Source: Defluviitaleaceae bacterium (GTDB lineage Bacteria; Bacillota; Clostridia; Lachnospirales; UBA5962). Taken from it: 7,748 bases of DNA. This document shows, one piece after another, positions 1-5,998 of the stretch. The notes under the pieces are model-generated. The model was given only the letters and a program-made list of their open reading frames with translations. It had not been told where the DNA came from and made no database searches. A program made the position numbers and the translations under genes. The stretch's first letter is position 1. Each line of letters starts with the position of its first letter. The stretch is from positions 1 through 7,748 of the forward strand of contig WQZK01000082.1 in the NCBI GenBank assembly GCA_009780765.1. The letters run 5' to 3'.

Positions 1-237
1 AAGGAGGCCATTGTTCTTGCTGTTTCTCTTTCGTTAGATGGGTTTGCCGTTGGGTTTAGTGCTGCAATGCTTGGTATGAACTTTTTAGCTGTAATAATTT
101 TCACGCTTATTGTTGATTTTATTGCACTTCTCTTAGGTGGCTGGCTTGGTAACAAAGCTGCAAACAAATTACGATTTAATATATCTTGGCTTGCAGGGCT
201 AATATTAATTGGGCTTGCAGTTGTACAGCTATTATAA
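1..237 (+). CDS. ytaF: YtaF/MntP-family integral membrane protein, 3' part (5' end outside window)
   Basis: Frame 1 is open from the first base to a TAA at 235-237, giving the last 78 residues of a hydrophobic protein. Two or three membrane helices are visible. The first begins with EAIVLAVSLSLDGFAVG, which matches the 'ALSLDA-GxG' helix that opens the second half of the internally duplicated DUF204/MntP fold, with the acidic residue (Asp13 of this fragment) inside the membrane. The last helix, SWLAGLILIGLAVVQLL, fits the YtaF C-terminus. MntP members export Mn2+; YtaF is the sporulation-associated branch of the same family, whose transported substrate is not established. I favour YtaF over MntP because of the C-terminal SWLxGLIL segment, but this is family-level recognition on a fragment. 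It is transcribed toward the minus-strand operon and ends at a shared terminator. Confidence 0.75.
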   Translation, partial: KEAIVLAVSLSLDGFAVGFSAAMLGMNFLAVIIFTLIVDFIALLLGGWLGNKAANKLRFNISWLAGLILIGLAVVQLL

Positions 238-273
238 AAAAAACGTATGGACTATAATCCATACGTCTTTTTT
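236..273. terminator. Bidirectional intrinsic terminator between convergent ytaF and the GNAT gene
   Basis: A perfect 9-bp stem (ACGTATGGA at 243-251, TCCATACGT at 258-266) closes a 6-base loop. On the plus strand it is followed by C and six T (267-273). On the minus strand seven T (complement of A236-242) follow the stem. It begins immediately at the ytaF stop codon and lies 13 bases beyond the stop of the minus-strand acetyltransferase gene. It should therefore end both converging transcripts. Confidence 0.9.
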
Positions 274-279
274 AAACAA

Positions 280-1533
280 TTAAAATCTTGATGCACACAT
301 AGGCTTTTGCTCTATTTTAAATATTTTTTCAATTATATCAACATAATTTGAGTCCGAAATACTCGCCAGCCCATATCTATATAAACTCTTAAAGTTAACT
401 GCACCCATGATAAGCGAAGAAAATTCTGATATATCCATAGCTACTTCTGCATCGTAATCCAGTTCTTCAGAAATCAAAGCTTTACCTTTATTAAAACAAA
501 TCACAACATCATTTACATTTTTTTGTAAAAGACTATCACTTATATTAAAGCGTATTTTAGCATTTTGACCACCAAAATCATGAAACTTAAGCGTTTCAAA
601 CACACCTTTAACATCAATCACACGATACATAAGCCCAACCCCCGAAACATTGCTTTCATGATAACACGGGCGAATTAAATCAGGCGAGCCATTTCGCACA
701 TCTGCCAGTGCAAAATGAAAATTCTCTTCCTGCGTATTATAAACAATGCTCCTAATTTGGTCGGCCTGACTATTTAAAAATGTTGCTATCTCACCAAAAA
801 CTTCTGCATTTTCGTATATAAGTTCCTCTATAATCAAATCATAAATTAGAAAACTAGCATGCTTTGATGGCTCAAAACGCATAATAGCATAGCCATAAAC
901 AACGCCATCTTTAACATAACCTATCACAGTTCTATTTGGCATAAACAGCAAATTTAAGTCATTATTAATCTTTTTTGCTGCCCCATGAGTTTTAGCCCTA
1001 TATCTGTTAAAACATTCAACCATTTGTGGCTTATGCTCTTCTTTTAGGTATATAATATGCTCTTTGCTGCCACTGCAACAAAGGCCACTAGGATTTATGC
1101 GATATTGATTCATTTTAGTGCCGTAGCCAAAGCCCATCTTTTTATAAAATTCAGGGCTAAATGGGTATAGCATAGCAATGGCATAGCCTCTTTCTTTATA
1201 GGCCTTAAGAAAAAACTCAACCATATCTTTGCATACTTTTTCTTTTTTGTGAAGCAAATCAACCGAGACAGCACCAATTCCAGCAACAGGTATATCTTCC
1301 CCAGAATAATTTACAATAAAATCGTAAAGTATCATTCCGCCTAAAAGCTTCTCGTTTTCAATTAAGCCATATAAGTTTGCATTATCATCTTCGGTCTGTG
1401 TTTTGCAATTTCTTTCATAAACCTCATCTCTATTAAAACTCGGCCCTGCAAAAACAACTGGATACGCCCTTATGTTAATATCCACAAAATCAGAAATTTG
1501 GCTGTTGTTTAATTTTACAATTTTTCTATTCAT
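280..1533 (-). CDS. Eis-like GNAT N-acetyltransferase with C-terminal SCP2-like domain
   Basis: This 417-residue protein has the three-part layout and length of the Eis family (Mycobacterium tuberculosis Eis is about 400 residues): an N-terminal GNAT domain (about 1-150), a second GNAT-like domain (about 155-290) and a sterol-carrier-protein-like C-terminal domain (about 300-417). VAGIGAVSVDLLHKK (83-97) is the beta4/alpha3 acetyl-CoA site, although the usual R-x-x-G-x-G/A loop is HKKEKVC here and lacks the glycine. FYKKMGFGYG (129-138) carries Tyr130 at the place of the Eis general acid (Tyr126 in M. tuberculosis), and the chain ends in Phe, as in Eis, where the terminal carboxylate takes part in catalysis. 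Eis enzymes acetylate amines such as aminoglycosides and lysines, but the substrate here is unknown. The ATG at 1533 overlaps the end of rsmI by 8 bases, and AGGGGC ends 8 bases upstream of it, so translation is probably coupled. It is the last gene of the operon. Confidence 0.82.
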   Translation of the reverse strand: MNRKIVKLNNSQISDFVDINIRAYPVVFAGPSFNRDEVYERNCKTQTEDDNANLYGLIENEKLLGGMILYDFIVNYSGEDIPVAGIGAVSVDLLHKKEKVCKDMVEFFLKAYKERGYAIAMLYPFSPEFYKKMGFGYGTKMNQYRINPSGLCCSGSKEHIIYLKEEHKPQMVECFNRYRAKTHGAAKKINNDLNLLFMPNRTVIGYVKDGVVYGYAIMRFEPSKHASFLIYDLIIEELIYENAEVFGEIATFLNSQADQIRSIVYNTQEENFHFALADVRNGSPDLIRPCYHESNVSGVGLMYRVIDVKGVFETLKFHDFGGQNAKIRFNISDSLLQKNVNDVVICFNKGKALISEELDYDAEVAMDISEFSSLIMGAVNFKSLYRYGLASISDSNYVDIIEKIFKIEQKPMCASRF

Positions 1534-2380
1534 TATTTTCGCCCCTATTCAAATAGTTGTATATTTCACGCTTAGAAACGCCACGCTCTTTAGCAACAAG
1601 TTTCATCGCCTCTTTTTTGTCTAGCCCTTTTGAAATAAAAACTTCCATATGCTCTTCAATAGAAATCTTTGAAAAACTTTCTTGCTTTTCTTTATCCAGC
1701 TCACGCTTTGAAGCACCTTCTAAAACAACAACAAACTCGCCTTTTGGTTCATTTTCTTCATAATACTCAACAATTTCTGACAAAATGCACGATATGACTG
1801 TTTCATATTTTTTAGTCATTTCTTTTACTGTGCTAATCATTCGGCTAGGAAAACTTTCTGCCAAAATCTTTAGAGTTTTTAAGAGCCTGTGCGGTGCTTC
1901 ATAAAAAACAGTTGTATATGTATCATTTTTAAGCCTTTCAATAAGTTCTGCCTGCTCTTTTTTATTTTTTGGAAAAAAACCAATAAAACTATATTTTTCT
2001 GAACTTAGCCCAGATAAAACCAAAGCAGTTATTGAAGCTGATGGCCCCGGAACAGCAGTGACCCCTACTCCATTTTCGTAGCACAGTTTAACTAAGCTTT
2101 CACCAGGATCAGAAATAAGAGGCATACCTGCATCAGAAACGAGTGCAATGTTTTTACCCGATTTTAATAGGTTTATTACTTCTTCACCTCTAAATTTTTC
2201 GTTATGCTCGTGATAGCTTAAAAGTTTTTTCTGTATGTCAAAATGGCTTAAAAGCTTAATTGTATGCCTTGTGTCTTCACAAAGAATAATGTCAACCATC
2301 TTAAGTGTTTCAAGCTGCCGCATGGTAATATCTGAAAGATTTCCTATTGGTGTTCCGCAAATATAAAGTATTCCGCTCAT
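1526..2380 (-). CDS. rsmI: 16S rRNA (cytidine(1402)-2'-O)-methyltransferase RsmI
   Basis: RsmI transfers a methyl group from SAM to the 2'-OH of C1402 in the 16S rRNA decoding centre. The 284-residue protein shows the family's tetrapyrrole-methylase-fold motifs in order: GTPIGNL (9-15), CEDTRHT (34-40), SDAGMPLISDPG (82-93, SAM-binding region), VPGPSA (110-115) and GFFP (134-137). The C-terminal segment, about 240-278, is the short helical domain found at the end of RsmI proteins. The length is normal (about 280-290). The ATG at 2380 has AGAGGG ending 7 bases upstream, and it starts 15 bases after the yabB stop. The same neighbour pair (yabB, rsmI/yabC) occurs in Bacillus, where yazA lies between them; here there is no room for yazA. 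The 3' end overlaps the start of the acetyltransferase gene. Confidence 0.96.
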   Translation of the reverse strand: MSGILYICGTPIGNLSDITMRQLETLKMVDIILCEDTRHTIKLLSHFDIQKKLLSYHEHNEKFRGEEVINLLKSGKNIALVSDAGMPLISDPGESLVKLCYENGVGVTAVPGPSASITALVLSGLSSEKYSFIGFFPKNKKEQAELIERLKNDTYTTVFYEAPHRLLKTLKILAESFPSRMISTVKEMTKKYETVISCILSEIVEYYEENEPKGEFVVVLEGASKRELDKEKQESFSKISIEEHMEVFISKGLDKKEAMKLVAKERGVSKREIYNYLNRGENNE

Positions 2381-2395
2381 AATAAAGCCCTCTAA

Positions 2396-3133
2396 TTATT
2401 CATAGTAAATTTTATAAACTTCATCTGTAAAGCTATTGTCTTGATTATATACAATAAGCGTGTTTAAAACCTTAAGCATAGGCTTTGCACACTTTATAGC
2501 CTCTACCAAAACCATGTTGGGTTCTTTGTTTATAAACGGCTGAACAAGCCTAATTGTTTTAGGTTCTAGCTTGTATTTACGCAAAAGATACATTATATCA
2601 ACAAGCCTTTGTGGTCTGTGCACCATGTAAAATCGACCACCAGATTTTAGAACCCTAGAAGACTTTTCGACAACATCTTCTAAAGTGCATAAAATCTCAT
2701 GCCTTGCGATAGATTTTTCAGATAAACTATTTTTCACACCACTCAAATCGTTGCTATACGGCGGATTTACAGTTATAACATCTATACTTGAATTTTTAAA
2801 AAATGTAGAAAGCTCTTTTAAGTCACCCTCTATAATTTTAATTTGCTCGCCAAGATTATTATATTTTACTGTTCTTTCTGCCATATTGCAGAGTTCTTTT
2901 TGTATTTCTAGCCCATAAAGAGTTTTGGCATTAGTTTTTGCATGCACAAGTAAAGGAATAATGCCATTCCCTGTGCATAAATCAAGTACAACCTCGTTTA
3001 CAGAAGCACGAGCAAAGCTACTCAAAAGAACCGCATCTATTCCAAAACAAAAATATTTTGGATTTTGAATTATTTTATAATTATTTCTGTGTAAATCATC
3101 TAATCTTTCACCATCTAGCAGAAAATTTTCCAT
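2396..3133 (-). CDS. yabB: tRNA1(Val) (adenine(37)-N6)-methyltransferase, YabB/TrmN6 family
   Basis: This is a class I SAM-dependent methyltransferase of 245 residues, the usual size for YabB and E. coli TrmN6 (YfiC). The segment FCFGIDAVLLSSF (28-40) is the conserved N-terminal signature. VLDLCTGNGIIPLL (49-62) is the glycine-rich SAM loop, GLEIQ (74-78) is the acidic ribose-binding strand, and NPPY (123-126) is the catalytic motif of amino (N6-adenine) methyltransferases. E. coli TrmN6 modifies A37 of tRNA-Val; the tRNA target here is inferred from the family. Its ATG shares one base with the ricT stop (TAATG, 3135-3131) and has only a distant AAAGGA upstream, so it is probably translated by reinitiation after ricT. 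Bacillus has yabA between yaaT and yabB; it is absent here. Confidence 0.92.
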   Translation of the reverse strand: MENFLLDGERLDDLHRNNYKIIQNPKYFCFGIDAVLLSSFARASVNEVVLDLCTGNGIIPLLVHAKTNAKTLYGLEIQKELCNMAERTVKYNNLGEQIKIIEGDLKELSTFFKNSSIDVITVNPPYSNDLSGVKNSLSEKSIARHEILCTLEDVVEKSSRVLKSGGRFYMVHRPQRLVDIMYLLRKYKLEPKTIRLVQPFINKEPNMVLVEAIKCAKPMLKVLNTLIVYNQDNSFTDEVYKIYYE

Positions 3134-4005
3134 TAATCTAGTAAATCCTTTAAGTCTTCTACATTTATTTTTTCATCGTCATTCTTTTTATGAGATAATA
3201 TTTTTATATCTGCCACATCGTAAACATTAACCTGCGGAACATCTTTTTCACGCTTTCTAACTGCAACTTTAACAAGCTGCCTAAGAGTAGATACGCTTAA
3301 AACCTCGCCATTCCCATCAGGCGTTTTAACTTTATCGCCCTCGTTTGGAAGAAGCGTATTAAGGTGATTGTACGTTTCTTCTTCATATTTTAAGCAACAC
3401 ATAAGTCTGCCACAAGTTCCAGAAATTTTTGTTGGATTTAAAGAAAGATTTTGATCTTTTGCCATTTTTATAGAAACAGGCTGAAAATCACCCAAAAATG
3501 AGGCACAACAAAGCCCACGACCACACATGCCAACGCTATTTATAAGCTTTGCCTCATCTCTAACCCCAATTTGCCTAAGCTCTATCCTAACTCTAAAAAT
3601 AGCAACTAAATCTTTAACAAGATCACGAAAATCAACTCTTCCATCTGCTGTAAAGTAAAATAATATCTTATTTTGGTCGAAAGTAAGCTCTGTGTCAACC
3701 AACTTCATATCAATATTGTGCTCTTTAATTTTTTGAGCACAAATTTCAAATGCCTCTTTTTCTTTTTGGGCATTATTTGCCGTGGCTTCAATATCTTCTT
3801 TGGTTGCAACCCTCATAATTGTTTTAATCGGCTTATTAAATTCTTCTTCCGAAATCATTTTATTAGAAATAGCAACCATTCCCATTTCAATACCTCTAAC
3901 AGTTTCAACAATAACATGTTCGCCTGTGTTTATTTTTTGCCCAGCTGGGTCGAAATAATATATTCTACTAACTTTTTTAAATCTAACACCTATAACTTCT
4001 CTCAA
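3133..4005 (-). CDS. ricT: RicT (YaaT), PSP1-domain regulatory iron-sulfur protein
   Basis: This is a PSP1 C-terminal domain protein with two cysteine clusters: GMCGRGLCC and GTCGRLMCC, at residues 159-167 and 196-204 counted from the TTG start. In B. subtilis RicT works with RicA and RicF as the Y-complex, which carries [4Fe-4S] clusters, directs RNase Y processing of many mRNAs, and influences sporulation, competence and biofilm formation. RicA and RicF genes are not in this window. The tail after about residue 255 is charged and probably flexible. I set the start at TTG 4005-4003. The longer frame begins with GTG 4014-4012, but that codon sits inside the Shine-Dalgarno sequence (AAGGAG, 4019-4014), whereas the TTG is 8 bases from it. 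The resulting N-terminus, MREVIGVRFKKVSRIYYFDP, also aligns with the start typical of YaaT proteins. The product is 290 residues. Confidence 0.94.
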   Translation of the reverse strand: MREVIGVRFKKVSRIYYFDPAGQKINTGEHVIVETVRGIEMGMVAISNKMISEEEFNKPIKTIMRVATKEDIEATANNAQKEKEAFEICAQKIKEHNIDMKLVDTELTFDQNKILFYFTADGRVDFRDLVKDLVAIFRVRIELRQIGVRDEAKLINSVGMCGRGLCCASFLGDFQPVSIKMAKDQNLSLNPTKISGTCGRLMCCLKYEEETYNHLNTLLPNEGDKVKTPDGNGEVLSVSTLRQLVKVAVRKREKDVPQVNVYDVADIKILSHKKNDDEKINVEDLKDLLD

Positions 4006-4011
4006 AAAAAT

Positions 4012-4019
4012 CACTCCTT
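4012..4019 (-). promoter_or_regulatory. ricT ribosome binding site that decides the start codon
   Basis: The minus strand reads AAGGAGTG here. The Shine-Dalgarno core AAGGAG overlaps the holB stop codon TAA (4020-4018) by two bases. The final GTG is the farthest-upstream in-frame start candidate but is too close to the core to be used. The next candidate, TTG at 4005, has ideal 8-base spacing. The overlap suggests ribosomes finishing holB can pass directly to ricT. Confidence 0.8.
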
Positions 4020-5007
4020 AGTTAGTTAACCCAAAAATTTCAAACAACATATTATTAAAATTCATTTGAAAATTTACGTTGCTACCAGTAAATATTTTTG
4101 CATTTAAAATTGCCTTGCTTGCAGTTAATAATTCTGTTATACTAAATTTTTCAATAAATGCTTTTATATCAAAAATTTTATCAGAATTTATAACCAAATC
4201 TTCCCGCTTTGATGATTTTAGTACCAAAGCATCTCTATACCAAATATACAATATATCTAAAACATCCAAAAACGAATCTCTAAGCACTTCAAGCTTATTT
4301 ATAAGCTCAACAGTTTTTTGAATATTTTTATTTTCTATCAAACAAACAGCATTAATTATTTTTTCTCTAAAATTTATAAACTCGCTATCTTCTTTTATTT
4401 TAATTAAATTTCCAATACTGCCTTTAGAGTATGCTAATAAAAAATCTTCTAACTCGCTTTTTATACCAAAATCATTCATATATTTTTTTATAATTTCATC
4501 GCCCAAAGGCTTAATTTTAAACACAACACATCTTGATAAAATTGTTGGTAAAAACGCACCTAAATTTTTGGCAATAAGAATGAAGATGCCATAACTCGGC
4601 GGTTCTTCAATAGTTTTTAGAAGAGCATTTTGAGCAGCCACAGTCATAGTATCTGCCATATCTATAATAAATATTTTATACTTAGAGCTATACGGCTTAA
4701 TCATTACACGACTATTTACTTTTTCGCGAATGTCATCTACGCCAATCGAAGCCTTTTTTTCAGGTGCAACATAAATAATATCTGGATGATTTCCTATATC
4801 AAAAACACGACAAGAAGTGCAAGAGCAGCCATCTTCGCTAAAGCTCTCGCACTGAAGTTTTTTTGCAAACGCATTTGCAAGCATTTTCTTACCAAGCCCC
4901 TCATAACCATTTATTATATACGAATGAGAAACTTTATTAAATTTTATCATATTTATCAAACTATCTTTAATAAATTCGTTACCATATATGTTGCCAAAAT
5001 CATTCAT
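4018..5007 (-). CDS. holB: DNA polymerase III delta' subunit (clamp loader)
   Basis: This 329-residue AAA+ clamp-loader subunit has the delta' hallmarks: a Walker A-like GYEGLGKK (34-41) with Lys in place of the final Ser/Thr; a four-cysteine zinc module (Cys53, 61, 63, 66); IIDMADTM in the Walker B position; the downstream segment NALLKTIEEPP; and an SRC motif (ILSRC). Delta' is the stator of the complex that loads the beta sliding clamp at primer-template junctions. The C-terminal third is a helical collar domain and is strongly lysine- and asparagine-rich. The length is normal. The start is ATG 5007, 3 bases after the darA stop; there is no recognisable Shine-Dalgarno, so coupling to darA is likely. 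Bacillus has yaaR between yaaQ and holB; it is missing here. This gene is visibly more AT-rich than its neighbours. Confidence 0.95.
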   Translation of the reverse strand: MNDFGNIYGNEFIKDSLINMIKFNKVSHSYIINGYEGLGKKMLANAFAKKLQCESFSEDGCSCTSCRVFDIGNHPDIIYVAPEKKASIGVDDIREKVNSRVMIKPYSSKYKIFIIDMADTMTVAAQNALLKTIEEPPSYGIFILIAKNLGAFLPTILSRCVVFKIKPLGDEIIKKYMNDFGIKSELEDFLLAYSKGSIGNLIKIKEDSEFINFREKIINAVCLIENKNIQKTVELINKLEVLRDSFLDVLDILYIWYRDALVLKSSKREDLVINSDKIFDIKAFIEKFSITELLTASKAILNAKIFTGSNVNFQMNFNNMLFEIFGLTN

Positions 5008-5010
5008 AAA

Positions 5011-5337
5011 CTACAATTTTTTAAACTCATCTACATTTAGTACAAATATAGTTGCTCCACCAACAGTAACTTCAACAGGATAAGGAACATACCCTTCAGC
5101 ACCCGACATATTTGTGCTAACTGTTGACATCTGTCTTCTGCCCTTACATTTTTTCTCAAAAAGTGAAACAAGGTCTTCCACTTTTTCATCTTCAACACCA
5201 CAAATAAGGGCGGTGTTGCCCATTCTTAAAAAACCACCTGTGCTTGCAAGTTTTGTAACATAGTATCCATTTTCGTTAAGTATATCCATGATGTGATGTG
5301 CTCCATCATCTGGAATAATCGCCAAAACTAGTTTCAT
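5011..5337 (-). CDS. darA: Cyclic-di-AMP receptor protein DarA (YaaQ, PstA)
   Basis: This 108-residue protein matches the PF06153 (DUF970) family along its full length. MKLVLAIIPDDGAHHIMDIL at the start and GYYVTKLASTGGFLRMGNT (24-42) are the conserved ferredoxin-like core segments. The glycine-rich stretch at 33-42 contributes to the cyclic-di-AMP pocket in known structures. The protein is a PII-like trimer whose loops move on ligand binding; its downstream partner is not settled in the literature. Translation starts at ATG 5337 with a consensus AGGAGG (5350-5345) 7 bases upstream, the strongest ribosome binding site in the window. A predicted promoter lies just upstream inside tmk, which suggests this gene heads its own transcript as well as being part of the tmk operon. 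Confidence 0.96.
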   Translation of the reverse strand: MKLVLAIIPDDGAHHIMDILNENGYYVTKLASTGGFLRMGNTALICGVEDEKVEDLVSLFEKKCKGRRQMSTVSTNMSGAEGYVPYPVEVTVGGATIFVLNVDEFKKL

Positions 5338-5362
5338 GTTAAAACCTCCTCATTTATAGTAA

Positions 5363-5980
5363 TCATAATAGCTCTTTTACCTTACTTATTATTATACCAT
5401 AAATAGCCTCTTTTTGTAAAGAGGCATCTATTCTTATTATTCTATCCGAGTGCATTTTTGAAAGATTAACATAGCCGTTATAAACTTTTTCATAAAATTC
5501 AAGCTTTTCGCTTTCCATTCTATCCAAAGCTTTTTCCATGCTTTTTCTTTTAATTCCCAATTTAGGCTCTAAATCCAAAAAAAATGTTAAATCAGGCTTT
5601 AGCCCGAGTGTAGCGTAATTATTAATATCTTCGACCGTATCGACTCCAATCCCACGAGCAAAGCCCTGATACGCAACCGAAGAATCTACGAACCTATCAC
5701 AAATAACAACCTTTCCTGCATCAAGATTGGGCTTTATAAGTTCGCCCACATGCTGAGCCCTCGCCGCTGCATACAGCAAAGTTTCAGTCATATCTGTCAT
5801 TTCAAGGTTGTTATTATCTAAAATTATATTTCTTATTATTTCGCTTATTTTAGTTCCGCCGGGCTCTCTTGTTAAAACCGCATCTACAGAGATGCTTTTA
5901 AAATACTCTAAAAGCATCTGTGACTGAACGGTTTTGCCTGCCCCATCGCTTCCTTCAAAGGTTATAAATAAACCCTTCAT
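5363..5980 (-). CDS. tmk: Thymidylate kinase (dTMP kinase)
   Basis: Tmk phosphorylates dTMP to dTDP with ATP, the committed step shared by de novo and salvage routes to dTTP. The 205-residue protein has the P-loop FEGSDGAGKT (8-17), the TREPGG motif (37-42), LLYAAARAQHV (68-78), the DRFVDSS motif (95-101; bacterial DRY-type signature) and a lid segment around 144-157 ending in ALDRMESE. The length is standard (about 205-215). Start is ATG 5980 with AGAGG 5 bases upstream, and the gene begins 18 bases after the lipoprotein stop. It heads the conserved tmk-darA-holB-ricT block. Its last 60 bases also appear to carry a promoter and a palindrome on the same strand. Confidence 0.96.
   Translation of the reverse strand: MKGLFITFEGSDGAGKTVQSQMLLEYFKSISVDAVLTREPGGTKISEIIRNIILDNNNLEMTDMTETLLYAAARAQHVGELIKPNLDAGKVVICDRFVDSSVAYQGFARGIGVDTVEDINNYATLGLKPDLTFFLDLEPKLGIKRKSMEKALDRMESEKLEFYEKVYNGYVNLSKMHSDRIIRIDASLQKEAIYGIIISKVKELL
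5391..5420 (-). promoter_or_regulatory. Predicted sigma-A-type promoter inside tmk, driving darA-holB-ricT-yabB-rsmI
   Basis: On the minus strand TTTACA (5420-5415; 5 of 6 matches to TTGACA) is separated by 18 bases from a perfect TATAAT (5396-5391). The -10 is preceded by TGG (5399-5397), giving a full extended -10, TGnTATAAT. Transcription would begin near 5384 and give a leader of roughly 47 bases that contains the strong darA ribosome binding site. The elements lie within tmk codons for the segment EAIYGIIIS, so chance matches in AT-rich coding DNA are possible. Confidence 0.55.
5406..5425. repeat. Perfect 8-bp palindrome overlapping the -35 region (operator-like or RNA hairpin)
   Basis: GCCTCTTT (5406-5413) and AAAGAGGC (5418-5425) are exact reverse complements around a 4-base centre. 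The palindrome lies in the 3' end of tmk and covers the predicted -35 element of the darA promoter. As DNA it has the size of a dimeric repressor site. As RNA in the tmk transcript it would form a stable stem with a 4-base loop. No T-run follows it, so it is not an intrinsic terminator. The function is inferred. Confidence 0.5.
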
Positions 5981-5998
5981 ATGTACCTCTTCTTTTAC

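Noticed and set aside
1..7. AAGGAGG at the very start of the window, resembling a ribosome binding site
   Set aside because: No start codon follows at proper spacing in the open frame; the bases are codons of the ytaF fragment (Lys-Glu-Ala).
736..741. ATTATA (TATAAT on the minus strand) inside the GNAT gene as a possible promoter
   Set aside because: There is no acceptable -35 at 16-18 bases and no gene start downstream before the terminator.
3673..4029. Plus-strand frame of 118 codons opposite ricT
   Set aside because: The product is a Phe/Asn-rich low-complexity string, as expected from the complement of a Lys/Glu-rich gene, and it lies fully inside a conserved gene.
4630..5040. Plus-strand frame of 136 codons opposite holB
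   Set aside because: It is antisense to the conserved clamp-loader core, shows no recognisable motif, and has no translation start signal.
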